Positions 43,630-53,207 of a stretch of 64,000 nucleotides of DNA are shown here, one piece after another. Under the pieces are notes generated by a model that was not told where the DNA came from, did no database searches, and saw only the letters and a program-made list of their open reading frames with translations. The stretch covers positions 30,928 through 94,927 of the forward strand of contig JASLGG010000009.1 of the NCBI GenBank assembly GCA_030150265.1. The letters run 5' to 3'. Position numbers and translations under genes: made by a program. The first letter of the stretch is position 1. The number at the start of each line of letters is the position of its first letter. The stretch is from Protaetiibacter sp. GTDB lineage: Bacteria > Actinomycetota > Actinomycetes > Actinomycetales > Microbacteriaceae.

Positions 43630-45042
43630 GTGACCGGTCCTGATCTCTCCGCCTTCGTCAAGGCCTACGACGTCCGCGGACTCGTCGGCAGCCAGCTGAC
43701 CCCCGAGGTGGTCGAGGCGCTCGCCGCAGGCTTCGTCGACGAGCTCGGAGCCGCGGGCTCCCCCGTCGTGGTCGGGCATGACATGCGCGACTCGAGCCCC
43801 GGGTTCGCCGCCGCATTCGCGCGCGGCGCCTCGGCGCGCGGCGCCGACGTCGTGAGCATCGGGCTGTGCTCGACCGACGAGAGCTACTTCGCATCCGGCA
43901 GCCTCGGCGTGCCGGCCGCGATGTTCACGGCCAGCCACAACCCGGCGAGCTACAACGGCATCAAGTTCAGCCGCGCGGGCGCGCAGGGCATCTCGCTCGC
44001 CACCGGCCTCGCCGCCATCCGCGACCGCGCCCAGGCCTACCTCGAGACCGGCGGGGTGCCCGCCGTCGGTGCCCCCGGCACCGTCACGACACGCGACGTG
44101 CTGCCGGACTATGCGGCGCACCTGCGCTCGCTCGTCGACCTCTCGCGCATCCGCCCGCTCCGGGTGGTCGTCGACGCCGGTAACGGCATGGGCGGCATGA
44201 CGGTGCCCGCCGTGCTGGGCACCGCCGCGGGCCTGCCCGAGCTGCCGCTCGAGATCGTGCCGCTCTACTTCGAGCTCGACGGCACCTTCCCGAACCACGA
44301 GGCCAACCCGCTCGAGCCCGAGAACCTGCGCGACCTGCAGGCGGCGGTGCTCGCGCACGGCGCCGACCTCGGTCTCGCCTTCGACGGAGACGCCGACCGC
44401 TGCTTCGTGGTCGACGAGACCGGCGCCCCGGTGACCCCGAGCGCCGTCGCGGCGATCGTCGCGCAGCGCGAGGTCGCACGGGTGCGGGCGGCGGGGGAGA
44501 CCGGCGAGGTGTTCGTCATCCACAACCTCATCACCTCGCGCTTCGTGCCGGAGGCGATCGAGGCGGCGGGCGCGACGCCCGTGCGCACCCACGTCGGCCA
44601 CTCGCTCATCAAGGACCGGATGCGCGAGACGGGTGCGGTCTTCGGCGGCGAGCACTCCGCGCACTACTACTTCCGCGACTTCTGGGGCGCCGACAACGGC
44701 ATGCTCGCCGCGATGCACCTGCTCGCGGAGTTCGGCTCGCAGGACCGTCCGCTCTCCGAGTTCGCGCGGGCGTTCGATCCCTACGCCCTCTCCGGCGAGA
44801 TCAACTCGACCGTCGACGACGTGCCCGCGGCCTACACCCGCATCGTCGAGGCCTTCACGGGCCGCGGCGAGTTCGACGAGCTCGACGGCCTCACGGTGTC
44901 GGGGGCGGACGACGACGGCTTCTGGTGGTTCAATGTGCGCCCCTCGAACACCGAGCCGCTGCTGCGGCTCAACGTCGAGGCGGAGACGGGGGAGCGGATG
45001 GCGGCGATCCGTGACGAGGTGCTCGCGTTGGTCAGGCGGTAA
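43630..45042 (+). CDS. manB: Phosphomannomutase/phosphoglucomutase
   Basis: Interconverts hexose-6-phosphate and hexose-1-phosphate, giving mannose-1-phosphate for GDP-mannose. The 470-residue protein has the phosphoserine loop TASHNP with Ser102, the metal loop DGDADR at 252-257, the sugar-binding GGEHS, and the phosphate-binding RPSNTEP near the C-terminus: all four alpha-D-phosphohexomutase domains are intact. It starts at GTG 43630, 3 nt after the DUF3499 stop. Together with manA it feeds the gmd pathway; the GDP-mannose pyrophosphorylase gene is not in this window. Dual use of glucose phosphates is possible. Confidence 0.95.
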   Translation: MTGPDLSAFVKAYDVRGLVGSQLTPEVVEALAAGFVDELGAAGSPVVVGHDMRDSSPGFAAAFARGASARGADVVSIGLCSTDESYFASGSLGVPAAMFTASHNPASYNGIKFSRAGAQGISLATGLAAIRDRAQAYLETGGVPAVGAPGTVTTRDVLPDYAAHLRSLVDLSRIRPLRVVVDAGNGMGGMTVPAVLGTAAGLPELPLEIVPLYFELDGTFPNHEANPLEPENLRDLQAAVLAHGADLGLAFDGDADRCFVVDETGAPVTPSAVAAIVAQREVARVRAAGETGEVFVIHNLITSRFVPEAIEAAGATPVRTHVGHSLIKDRMRETGAVFGGEHSAHYYFRDFWGADNGMLAAMHLLAEFGSQDRPLSEFARAFDPYALSGEINSTVDDVPAAYTRIVEAFTGRGEFDELDGLTVSGADDDGFWWFNVRPSNTEPLLRLNVEAETGERMAAIRDEVLALVRR

Positions 45043-45071
45043 CACCCCGGATCACCTGCGAGAATGATGGG

Positions 45072-46559
<1,488 letters not shown>

Positions 46560-46564
46560 GGTCT

Positions 46565-46591
46565 GCGGCGACCCGTTTTGCTCGTCGCCGC
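46565..46591 (+). terminator. Hairpin after ahcY
   Basis: GCGGCGAC (46565-46572) and GTCGCCGC (46584-46591) form a perfect eight-pair stem with an 11-nt loop that contains four T. It begins 5 nt after the ahcY stop and ends 10 nt before the next -10 box. Confidence 0.55.
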
Positions 46592-46601
46592 CCGCGCCCC
46601 C

Positions 46602-46607
46602 TACGCT
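46602..46607 (+). promoter_or_regulatory. -10 box TACGCT of the TrpB-like gene
   Basis: TACGCT lies 31 nt before the GTG at 46639, leaving a short leader that contains AAGGAG. Confidence 0.5.
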
Positions 46608-46638
46608 CGGCTGAACAGCCCACGACGAAGGAGACGCA

Positions 46639-47994
46639 GTGGCCGACGACCAGGTGACCTACACGCTCGGACCGGACGAGCAGGTGACGCAGTGGTACAA
46701 CATCGTGGCCGACCTGCCGACCCCGCCTCCGCCGCCCCTGCACCCCGGCACGCGTGAGCCCGTCGGCCCCGACGACCTCGCGCCGCTGTTCCCGATCGAG
46801 CTGATCATGCAGGAGGTCACCACCGAGCGCTACGTCGACATCCCCGAGCCCGTGCTCGAGGTGTACCGCCAGTACCGCTCCTCGCCGCTCATCCGGGCCC
46901 GCAACTGGGAGAAGAAGCTCGGCACCCCGGCCCGCATCTACGTCAAGTACGAGGGCGTCTCGCCCGCGGGCTCGCACAAGGTCAACACCGCGGTGCCGCA
47001 GGTGTACTACAACTCGCTGCACGGCATCCGCCGCCTCACCACCGAGACGGGCGCCGGCCAGTGGGGCACCGCCCTCGCCTACGCGAGCTCGCTCTTCGGG
47101 GTCGAGTGCGAGGTGTGGCAGGTGGGGGCCTCCTTCGACACCAAGCCGCAGCGCCGCACCCTCATCGAGGTGTTCGGCGGCACGGTGCACCGCTCGCCGT
47201 CGCGCCTCACCGAGTCGGGCAAGGCGTTCCCCGAGGACCACCCGGGCTCGCTCGGCATCGCGATCTCGGAGGCCGTCGAGGTGGCCGCGCAGGCCGACGA
47301 CACCAAGTACGCGCTCGGATCCGTGCTCAACCACGTGCTGCTGCACCAGACGGTGATCGGCGAGGAGGCGCTCCGGCAGCTCGCCAAGGCGGGCGAGACC
47401 GACGTCGACGTCGTGATCGGATGCGCGGGCGGCGGCTCGAACTTCGCCGGCCTGTCGTTCCCGTTCCTGCGCGAGAACCTCACGGGCGGCAAGAGCGCCC
47501 GCATCGTCGCGGTCGAGCCGGCCTCCTGCCCGACGATCACGCGCGGCGAGTACCGCTACGACTTCGGCGACACCGCCGGCATGACGCCGCTCATGAAGAT
47601 GTACACGCTCGGCCACGACTTCGTGCCGTCGCCGATCCACGCGGGCGGCCTGCGCTACCACGGCATGGCACCGCTCGTGTCGCACGCCGTGCACGAGGGC
47701 CTCATCGACGCGGTCGCGCTCGATCAGACCGAGTGCTTCGAGGTGGGCGTCGAGTTCGCCCGCACGCAGGGCATCGTGCCCGCCCCCGAGTCGGCGCACG
47801 CGCTCGCGCAGGCGCGGCGTGAGGCGCTCGAGGCGAAGGAGTCGGGCGAGGAGCGTGTCATCGTCGTCGGCCTCTCCGGCCACGGGCTTCTCGAGCTCGG
47901 CGCCTACGAGTCCTACCTCGCGGGCCGGCTCACCGACGACGCCATGTCGGAGGACGCGCTCGCGGCGTCGCTCGCGAGCGTTCCGGTCGTCTGA
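46639..47994 (+). CDS. TrpB-like (TrpB2 type) pyridoxal-phosphate enzyme
   Basis: A 451-residue PLP enzyme of the tryptophan synthase beta family. The PLP lysine is Lys114 in AGSHKVNTA, the catalytic Glu lies in TETGAGQWG, and GCAGGGSNFAG binds the cofactor phosphate. The length of about 450 and the long N-terminal extension put it in the TrpB2 group, which acts without TrpA; no trpA is nearby. It could make tryptophan from indole and serine as a salvage enzyme, or have another beta-replacement role. AAGGAG precedes the GTG at 46639. It appears monocistronic and ends at a large hairpin shared with the convergent RDD gene. Confidence 0.9.
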   Translation: MADDQVTYTLGPDEQVTQWYNIVADLPTPPPPPLHPGTREPVGPDDLAPLFPIELIMQEVTTERYVDIPEPVLEVYRQYRSSPLIRARNWEKKLGTPARIYVKYEGVSPAGSHKVNTAVPQVYYNSLHGIRRLTTETGAGQWGTALAYASSLFGVECEVWQVGASFDTKPQRRTLIEVFGGTVHRSPSRLTESGKAFPEDHPGSLGIAISEAVEVAAQADDTKYALGSVLNHVLLHQTVIGEEALRQLAKAGETDVDVVIGCAGGGSNFAGLSFPFLRENLTGGKSARIVAVEPASCPTITRGEYRYDFGDTAGMTPLMKMYTLGHDFVPSPIHAGGLRYHGMAPLVSHAVHEGLIDAVALDQTECFEVGVEFARTQGIVPAPESAHALAQARREALEAKESGEERVIVVGLSGHGLLELGAYESYLAGRLTDDAMSEDALAASLASVPVV

Positions 47995-48002
47995 CCGGCT
48001 CG

Positions 48003-48070
48003 CGAGCGCTACCGAATCCGGCGAGCGCGGCTGCTGCAGCGGTAGCGCTCGCCGGTTCGGGTAGCGCTCG
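48003..48070. terminator. Long 26-nt-arm inverted repeat between convergent genes
   Basis: Arms at 48003-48028 and 48045-48070 match at 23 of 26 positions with a 16-nt loop, filling most of the 85-nt gap between the TrpB-like gene and the convergent RDD gene. It can act as a terminator in both directions. The size exceeds a usual terminator and the core GAGCGCTACC is itself repeated, so it may be a dispersed element. Confidence 0.7.
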
Positions 48071-48079
48071 CGGTGTCGG

Positions 48080-48916
48080 CTAGCGGGTGCCGCGCAGCAC
48101 GGGCTCGAGGCGGGCGAGCCGCTCGGCCTCGAGCCCGAGCGCGCGTGCCTCGCGGTCGCGCCTCGCGACGGTGACACCCGCGAGGAACAGCTCCGGGTCG
48201 ACCGCGGGCAGCGGCGAGACGTACTGCGAGGCCTCATAGGCGAGCTGCTGGGCGAGGAACCCGCGACGGGTCGGGTCGAGCTCGCGCGCCGAGGCGAGGA
48301 AGTTCGCGATGCGGCGGGCCAGCGGGTCGGGCATCCGGGCGACGTCGGCCACCTGCTCCCAGCCGAGAAGCGGCAGCGGCATGCCGAAGACGGGCGTCGC
48401 GACGCGCGGCGCCCGCTCGTACTGCGCGTAGGTGCCCGCGAGATGGTCGCCGAGGCGCTTCGAGCGCGGCGACAGGATGCCGACGAGCGCCGCGAGGCCG
48501 CCGAGCGTCATCAGGAAGTCGATGACGCCGACGAGGGCCCGGATCGCGGCGTGCCGGAACCCGGCGGCGCCCCCGTCGTCGCGCACGATGCGCGCGCCGA
48601 CCGCGAGGCGCCCGAGCGACTTGCCGTGCGTGATCGTCTCGACGAGGCACGGGGCCACGACGAACGCGAGCACGAGGCTCGCGATGAGGAAGACCGGCAT
48701 CCAGGCGGCCTCGAGCGAGAGCCATCCGGCGGGGAAGAAGAACGCCATGAGGAGCACGAGGAACACCACGACGGAGGCCGCGAAGTCGATCGCCGCGCCA
48801 CCCGCGCGGAGGGCGAAGCTCGCCGGGCGGAGGTCGAGGGCGACGGCCTCGCCGGTCAGCAGCGCATCGTCATCGGCGAGGGTGTCGACCCAGTCCGCAT
48901 CCGGCTCCGCCGCCAT
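48080..48916 (-). CDS. RDD-family membrane protein
   Basis: About 278 residues from ATG 48916; ATG 48925 would add three. The N-terminal half is an RDD domain with three hydrophobic helices (about 40-60, 75-105, 135-160): RAGGAAIDFAASVV, VETITHGKSLGRL and later RSKRLGDHLAGTY are classic. The C-terminal 110 residues are soluble and charged. RDD proteins are linked to transport or membrane scaffolding without fixed function. The start is 17 nt from the divergent SpoIIM-like gene, a pair often found beside DUF58/MoxR genes in actinobacteria. Confidence 0.9.
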   Translation of the reverse strand: MAAEPDADWVDTLADDDALLTGEAVALDLRPASFALRAGGAAIDFAASVVVFLVLLMAFFFPAGWLSLEAAWMPVFLIASLVLAFVVAPCLVETITHGKSLGRLAVGARIVRDDGGAAGFRHAAIRALVGVIDFLMTLGGLAALVGILSPRSKRLGDHLAGTYAQYERAPRVATPVFGMPLPLLGWEQVADVARMPDPLARRIANFLASARELDPTRRGFLAQQLAYEASQYVSPLPAVDPELFLAGVTVARRDREARALGLEAERLARLEPVLRGTR

Positions 48917-48919
48917 GCG

Positions 48920-48925
48920 TATCAT
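48920..48925 (+). promoter_or_regulatory. Leaderless -10 box TATCAT of the SpoIIM-like gene
   Basis: TATCAT ends 8 nt before the ATG at 48934, inside the very short divergent gap with the RDD gene and overlapping its possible start codons. Confidence 0.45.
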
Positions 48926-48933
48926 TCAAGCAG

Positions 48934-49929
48934 ATGGACCTCGACGCCTACGCCGCCGCCCACGGTGCGGAGTGGGATCGGCTTGCCCGGCTCGCCCGCA
49001 TCCGGCGTCCCAGCGGTCCCGAGGCCGACGAGCTCATCGAGCGCTACCAGACCGGCGCGGCGCAGCTCGCCACCATCCGCACGACCGTCGGCGGCTCCGC
49101 GCAGGGCGAGCATCTCTCGCTCGCGCTCTGGCGCGCGCGGCTGATGTTCACGGGCGTGCGGCGCGAGCCGCTGCGCGCGCTCACCGTGTTCGCGGCGGTG
49201 CAGCTGCCGGCGGCGCTCTACCGCGTCCGCTGGCTCACGCTCGCGATCGCCGTGGTGACCGTCGGGATCGCGGCCGCCTACTTCGTCTGGCTCTCGACGG
49301 ATGCGCGGGCCTTCGCCGCGCTCGGCGTGCCCTCCGACCTGAAGCAGTACGCGGAGGACGACTTCGTGGGCTACTACTCGCGCTACTCCGAGGCCGGCTT
49401 CGCGGCGCAGGTGTGGACCAACAACGCCTGGATCGCGGCGCAGTGCGTGATGTTCGGCATCCTGGGGCTGTGGGTGCCGCTCGTCGTGTTCACCAACGCG
49501 CAGGGGCTCGGGATCTCGGCTGCGGTCATGAACCGCTACGACCGGCTCGACCAGTTCTTCCTCTACATCGCCCCGCACGGACAGCTCGAGCTCTACGCGA
49601 TCTTCCTCGCCGCCGCCGCCGGACTGCTGATCTTCTGGTCGTGGATCGCGCCGGGCGCCCGCACCCGGGCGCAGGCGCTCGCGCAGGACGGCCGGGCCTT
49701 CTTCACGATCGTCGTCGGCCTCGTGGTGGCGCTGCTCGTCTCGGGTCTCATCGAGGGCTTCGTCACGCGGCAGGACTGGCCGTGGCCGATCAAGATCGGC
49801 ATCGGCACCCTCGCTCTCGCCGCGATGCTCGTCTACCAGTGGCTGATCGGCCGTCGCGCCGCTCGCGCGGGGGAGACGGGCGACCTCGAGGAGTTCGAGT
49901 CGGGCGTGCGCCGCATCGTGTCGATCTGA
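48934..49929 (+). CDS. SpoIIM-like (stage II sporulation protein M) membrane protein
   Basis: A 331-residue protein with a soluble helical N-terminus of about 80 residues and five to six hydrophobic helices from about 95 to 305. MFGILGLWVPLVVFTNAQGLG and later LYIAPHGQLELYAIFLAAAAG are the typical DUF95/SpoIIM core; HGQLE is a conserved signature. In non-sporulating actinobacteria it lies beside RDD, DUF58 and MoxR genes and probably takes part in envelope remodelling. It starts at ATG 48934, 8 nt after TATCAT. Downstream are a repeat region and a strong terminator, then the convergent aquaporin gene. Confidence 0.9.
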   Translation: MDLDAYAAAHGAEWDRLARLARIRRPSGPEADELIERYQTGAAQLATIRTTVGGSAQGEHLSLALWRARLMFTGVRREPLRALTVFAAVQLPAALYRVRWLTLAIAVVTVGIAAAYFVWLSTDARAFAALGVPSDLKQYAEDDFVGYYSRYSEAGFAAQVWTNNAWIAAQCVMFGILGLWVPLVVFTNAQGLGISAAVMNRYDRLDQFFLYIAPHGQLELYAIFLAAAAGLLIFWSWIAPGARTRAQALAQDGRAFFTIVVGLVVALLVSGLIEGFVTRQDWPWPIKIGIGTLALAAMLVYQWLIGRRAARAGETGDLEEFESGVRRIVSI

Positions 49930-49945
49930 CCGGGGGCTCGGGTCT

Positions 49946-50045
49946 CGATACGCCGCTGCGCGGCTACTCGACCAGCGATACCGGGTGCCGCTGTGCGGCT
50001 GCGCGACCAGCGACACGGGACGCCGCTGCGCGGCTGGGCGACCGG
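49946..50045. repeat. Three degenerate tandem copies of a dispersed palindromic repeat
   Basis: Units start at 49946, 49976 and 50011 (30, 35 and 35 nt) with consensus CGATAC...GCCGCTGCGCGGC...CGACCAG; a fourth start, CGACAT, follows at 50046. Each unit has an inner palindrome GCCGC-TGC-GCGGC. I recognise this as resembling the CGATAC...CTCGACCAG intergenic repeat common in Microbacteriaceae genomes. It lies between the SpoIIM-like stop and a strong terminator. Confidence 0.75.
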
Positions 50046-50053
50046 CGACATAC

Positions 50054-50089
50054 GTGTGATGCCCCGGCCGGACGGCCGGGGCATCACAC
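50054..50089. terminator. Perfect 16-pair hairpin, bidirectional terminator
   Basis: Arms at 50054-50069 and 50074-50089 are perfect complements with a GGAC loop. The hairpin sits 13 nt from the aquaporin stop and serves both the SpoIIM-like and aquaporin genes, which converge here. Confidence 0.85.
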
Positions 50090-50102
50090 CTGAGGAGCGG
50101 TG

Positions 50103-50813
50103 TCAGGCCGTCTTGGCGCCGAAGAGCGGGCGGTAGACGAGGCCCGCGACGAGGCCGCCGACGAGCGGTGCCACGAGGAACAGCCAGAGCTGTGCGAGCG
50201 CATCCGGCCCACCGAGCACGGCGGTCGCGATGGAGCGCGCCGGGTTCAGGGAGGAGTTGCTGATGGGGATCATCACGAGGTGCATGAGCGTGAGCGCGAG
50301 GCCGATGGCGAGCGGTGCGAAGCCCGCCGTCGCCGGCGCCGCCGCCGTGACGGCCAGGATGATGGTCACGAAGAGCGCCGTGGCGATGACCTCCGCGAGG
50401 AGCACCGACCACAGGCCGAAGCCGAGCGGCGAGTGCCCGTCGAAGCCGTTCGAGACGGCGCCGAAGTCGCTGTCCTTGCCGCTCAGCACCCCGAAGAGGC
50501 CGAGGGTCAGGGTCGCGAGCAGGCCGCCGACGATCTGCGCGACCCAGTAGGGCAGCAGGTCGGCCCAGCGGATGCGTCCGGCCGCGGCGGCGCCGATCGT
50601 GACGGCGGGGTTGAAGTGCCCGCCGGAGATGGCGCCGACGGCGTAGACGCCCGTCAGCACGGCGAGGCCCACGGCGAGCGCGACGGCCAGCGGGCCGTTC
50701 TCCGGGGCGAAGTACAGCGCGGCGCCGATCACGCCGAACACGAGCAGATAGGTGCCGAACGCCTCGGCGACGAGGCGCCGGATCAGAGGGGCGGGAGCGG
50801 ATGAGTCGGCCAT
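50103..50813 (-). CDS. aqpZ: Aquaporin, AqpZ type
   Basis: A 236-residue MIP-family channel with six helices and two half-helices. The NPA boxes are at 68-70 (GGHFNPAVT) and 190-192 (SSLNPARS). His178 and Arg193 match the selectivity-filter His and Arg of water-specific AqpZ rather than glycerol facilitators. AAAGGA precedes the ATG, with TAGCCT further upstream. It is monocistronic on the minus strand between the perfect terminator and the DUF58 gene, and interrupts what is usually a continuous SpoIIM/DUF58/MoxR cluster. It acts in osmotic water flux across the cytoplasmic membrane. Confidence 0.94.
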   Translation of the reverse strand: MADSSAPAPLIRRLVAEAFGTYLLVFGVIGAALYFAPENGPLAVALAVGLAVLTGVYAVGAISGGHFNPAVTIGAAAAGRIRWADLLPYWVAQIVGGLLATLTLGLFGVLSGKDSDFGAVSNGFDGHSPLGFGLWSVLLAEVIATALFVTIILAVTAAAPATAGFAPLAIGLALTLMHLVMIPISNSSLNPARSIATAVLGGPDALAQLWLFLVAPLVGGLVAGLVYRPLFGAKTA

Positions 50814-50843
50814 GCGTCCATTCCTTTCGTGGCGGATGCGCCC

Positions 50844-50849
50844 AGGCTA
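50844..50849 (-). promoter_or_regulatory. -10 box TAGCCT of aqpZ
   Basis: On the minus strand TAGCCT lies 30 nt before the ATG at 50813, and AAAGGA follows it as ribosome-binding site. Confidence 0.5.
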
Positions 50850-50901
50850 GCCGCGCGAGGGCCGTCCGCCCGGGAGCCCTGCCGGGGATGCACGGATCGG
50901 T

Positions 50902-52215
50902 CTAGAGGCGCCCTGCCGCCTTGAGGGCGAGATAGTGGTCGGCGAGCGCCGGCGGGAGGTCCTGGGGCGAGCCCGTGACGACGTCGCCGCCGAGGCGACG
51001 GATCGCGGATGCGACCCGCGTCGCGTCGAGGAGCGCCTGCTCGGCGGCGGCGGCGCGGTAGACCTCGTCGCTCGCACCGCGGCGCGCGGCGGCGGCCACG
51101 ACATCCGGATCGGTCACCGACGCCACGACGACGGTGTGTCGCCGGGTCAGCTCGGGCAGCATCGCGAGCAGCGGGCGGGCGGCGCCGGGCGCGTCGATCG
51201 AGGTGAGGATCACCACGAGCGCGCGGTGCGGGGTGATGGAGCGCACGAGCGCGGGCACGCCGTACCAGTCCGGCTCGATGAGGTCGGGTTCGATGGGCGC
51301 GAGCACGTCGACCATGCGGGCGAGCAGCTGGGCGCCCGTGGCGCCCTGCACGCGGCCCCGCACCCGGCGGTCGTAGACGGCGAGGTCGACGCGGTCGCCC
51401 GCGCGCGTCGCGAGGGCGGCGAGCAGCAGGCTCGCCTCGAACGCCGTGTCGAGCCGCGTCTCGTCGGCGATGCGGGCCGCCGCGGTGCGCCCCGAGTCGA
51501 CGATCAGCACGATGCGGCGGTCGCGCTCGGGACGCCAGGTGCGCACCACGAGCTTCGCGCCGCCGCCCGCGGGGTCGCGCCGCCGGGCGGTGGCGCGCCA
51601 GTCGATGGAGCGCACGTCGTCACCGCGCACGTACTCGCGCAGGCTGTCGAACTCGGTGCCCTGGCCGCGAACGAGCAGCGCGGTGCGCCCGTCGAGCTCG
51701 CGCAGCCGCGCGATCCGGGACGGCAGGTGGCGGCGCGAGGTGAACGGCGGCAGCACGCGGAGCGCCGCGGGCGCCCGCAGGGTGCGCTGCCGCGACACCA
51801 GGTGCAGCGGGCCGCTCGAGCGGATGGTGACACCCGCCGCGCGCAGCTCGCCGCGCCGCGTGGGGGTGAGCACGGTGCGCAGCTGCCGGCGCTCGCCCGC
51901 CGGCACCTCGATGCGCTGGCGGGTCGGCCGTGCGCCCGCGGAGGGCTGCCAGGCATCGCGCAGCACGCCCCGCACCGCGCGCCGCCCGCCGTTGACGATC
52001 GTGACGGTGGCCTCGACGGGCTCGCCGAGGCGCGAGCGCGCCGGCACCTCGCGCGTCACGCGCAGCGCCGCAGGCGACCCGGCGAGGATCGCGTCGAGCG
52101 CGCCGCCCGCCGCCATGAGCCCCAGCCACAGCGCGAAGCCCGGCCAGCCCCCGAGCAGCACGACGGGCACGGCGCCCACCGCGAGCACCGCCACGAACCA
52201 GCCCGAGATCGCCAT
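50902..52215 (-). CDS. DUF58 domain protein
   Basis: A 437-residue protein with two N-terminal hydrophobic helices (about 4-40), a beta-rich stretch, then the DUF58 signature GTEFDSLREYVRGDD (186-200) followed by RSIDWRATAR, and a von Willebrand-A-like C-terminal domain beginning RIVLIVDSGR. DUF58 proteins work with MoxR ATPases, probably as assembly targets or adaptors at the membrane. The gene starts 4 nt after moxR and is the last gene of the five-gene minus-strand unit from 56223. Confidence 0.92.
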   Translation of the reverse strand: MAISGWFVAVLAVGAVPVVLLGGWPGFALWLGLMAAGGALDAILAGSPAALRVTREVPARSRLGEPVEATVTIVNGGRRAVRGVLRDAWQPSAGARPTRQRIEVPAGERRQLRTVLTPTRRGELRAAGVTIRSSGPLHLVSRQRTLRAPAALRVLPPFTSRRHLPSRIARLRELDGRTALLVRGQGTEFDSLREYVRGDDVRSIDWRATARRRDPAGGGAKLVVRTWRPERDRRIVLIVDSGRTAAARIADETRLDTAFEASLLLAALATRAGDRVDLAVYDRRVRGRVQGATGAQLLARMVDVLAPIEPDLIEPDWYGVPALVRSITPHRALVVILTSIDAPGAARPLLAMLPELTRRHTVVVASVTDPDVVAAAARRGASDEVYRAAAAEQALLDATRVASAIRRLGGDVVTGSPQDLPPALADHYLALKAAGRL

Positions 52216-52219
52216 CGGA

Positions 52220-53188
52220 TCAGATGGGGACGCGAACCTGCTGGATCACCGAGCGCAGCACCGCATCCGCCCCGACGCCCTCGAGCTCCGCCTCCGGTCG
52301 CAGCTGGATGCGGTGCCGCAGCACCGGCAGCGCCATCGCCTGGATGTGGTCGGGCGTGACGCCGGAGGCTCCCGAGAGCCAGGCCCAGGCGCGCGACGCC
52401 GCGAGGAGCGCCGTGGTGCCGCGCGGGCTGACGCCGAGCCGCACCGAGGGGCTCTGGCGGGTGCCGCGGGCCAGGTCGACCGCGTAGCCGAGCACGTCGG
52501 CGCTCACCGGCATCCGTGCGACGTCGGCGCGCGCCGCCTCGAGGGTCGCGGCGTCGAGCACAGGGGTGACGCCGGCGGCCGCGAGGTCGCGCGGGTCGAA
52601 GCCCGCGGCGTGCCGCGTCAGCACCTCGACCTCGGCGTCGCGCGCCGGCAGGTCGAGCACGAGCTTCAGCAGGAAGCGGTCGAGCTGGGCCTCGGGGAGC
52701 GTGTAGGTGCCCTCGTACTCGATGGGGTTCTGGGTGGCGGCGACGAGGAACGGCGCGGGCAGCTTGCGCGTCACGCCGTCGGCCGACACCTGTCGCTCCT
52801 CCATCGCCTCGAGCAGCGCCGACTGCGTCTTCGGGGGCGTGCGGTTGATCTCGTCGGCGAGCAGGATGTTGGTGAACACCGGCCCCTCGCGGAACTCGAA
52901 CTCGCCGGTCTTCGGGTCGTAGACCATCGAGCCCGTGATGTCGCCCGGCATGAGGTCGGGGGTGAACTGCACGCGTCGGGTCTCGAGCGAGAGGGAGCGC
53001 GAGAGCGAGCGCACGAGCAGCGTCTTCGCGACACCGGGCACGCCCTCGAGCAGCACGTGGCCGTTCGCCAGCAGGGCGATGAGCAGGCCCGTGACGGCGC
53101 CGTCCTGCCCGACCACGGCCTTCCCGACCTCGAGGCGGACGCGCGACAGGGCGTCGCGGAGATCTCCTGTGGTGGTCATGGCATCCAT
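52220..53188 (-). CDS. MoxR-family AAA+ ATPase
   Basis: A 322-residue AAA+ ATPase: Walker A GVPGVAKT at 49-56, Walker B ILLADEINR with Asp112/Glu113, and the sensor region FLVAATQNPIEYEGTYTLPE. MoxR ATPases act as chaperones for complexes that include VWA or DUF58 proteins. Start ATG 53188 or 53179 (three codons shorter); neither has a strong ribosome-binding site. It lies between DUF4350 (19-nt gap) and DUF58 genes in one unit. By family comparison it should remodel an envelope-associated complex formed by the neighbouring membrane proteins. Confidence 0.95.
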   Translation of the reverse strand: MDAMTTTGDLRDALSRVRLEVGKAVVGQDGAVTGLLIALLANGHVLLEGVPGVAKTLLVRSLSRSLSLETRRVQFTPDLMPGDITGSMVYDPKTGEFEFREGPVFTNILLADEINRTPPKTQSALLEAMEERQVSADGVTRKLPAPFLVAATQNPIEYEGTYTLPEAQLDRFLLKLVLDLPARDAEVEVLTRHAAGFDPRDLAAAGVTPVLDAATLEAARADVARMPVSADVLGYAVDLARGTRQSPSVRLGVSPRGTTALLAASRAWAWLSGASGVTPDHIQAMALPVLRHRIQLRPEAELEGVGADAVLRSVIQQVRVPI

Positions 53189-53207
53189 TCTGTTGTGTTG
53201 ATGCGGG

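Noticed and set aside
45043..45071. Possible SAH riboswitch before ahcY
   Set aside because: Only 29 nt separate manB and ahcY and no conserved riboswitch elements are present.
49946..50045. Tandem repeats considered as a CRISPR array
   Set aside because: Units are adjacent, degenerate and without unique spacers, and no cas genes are near.
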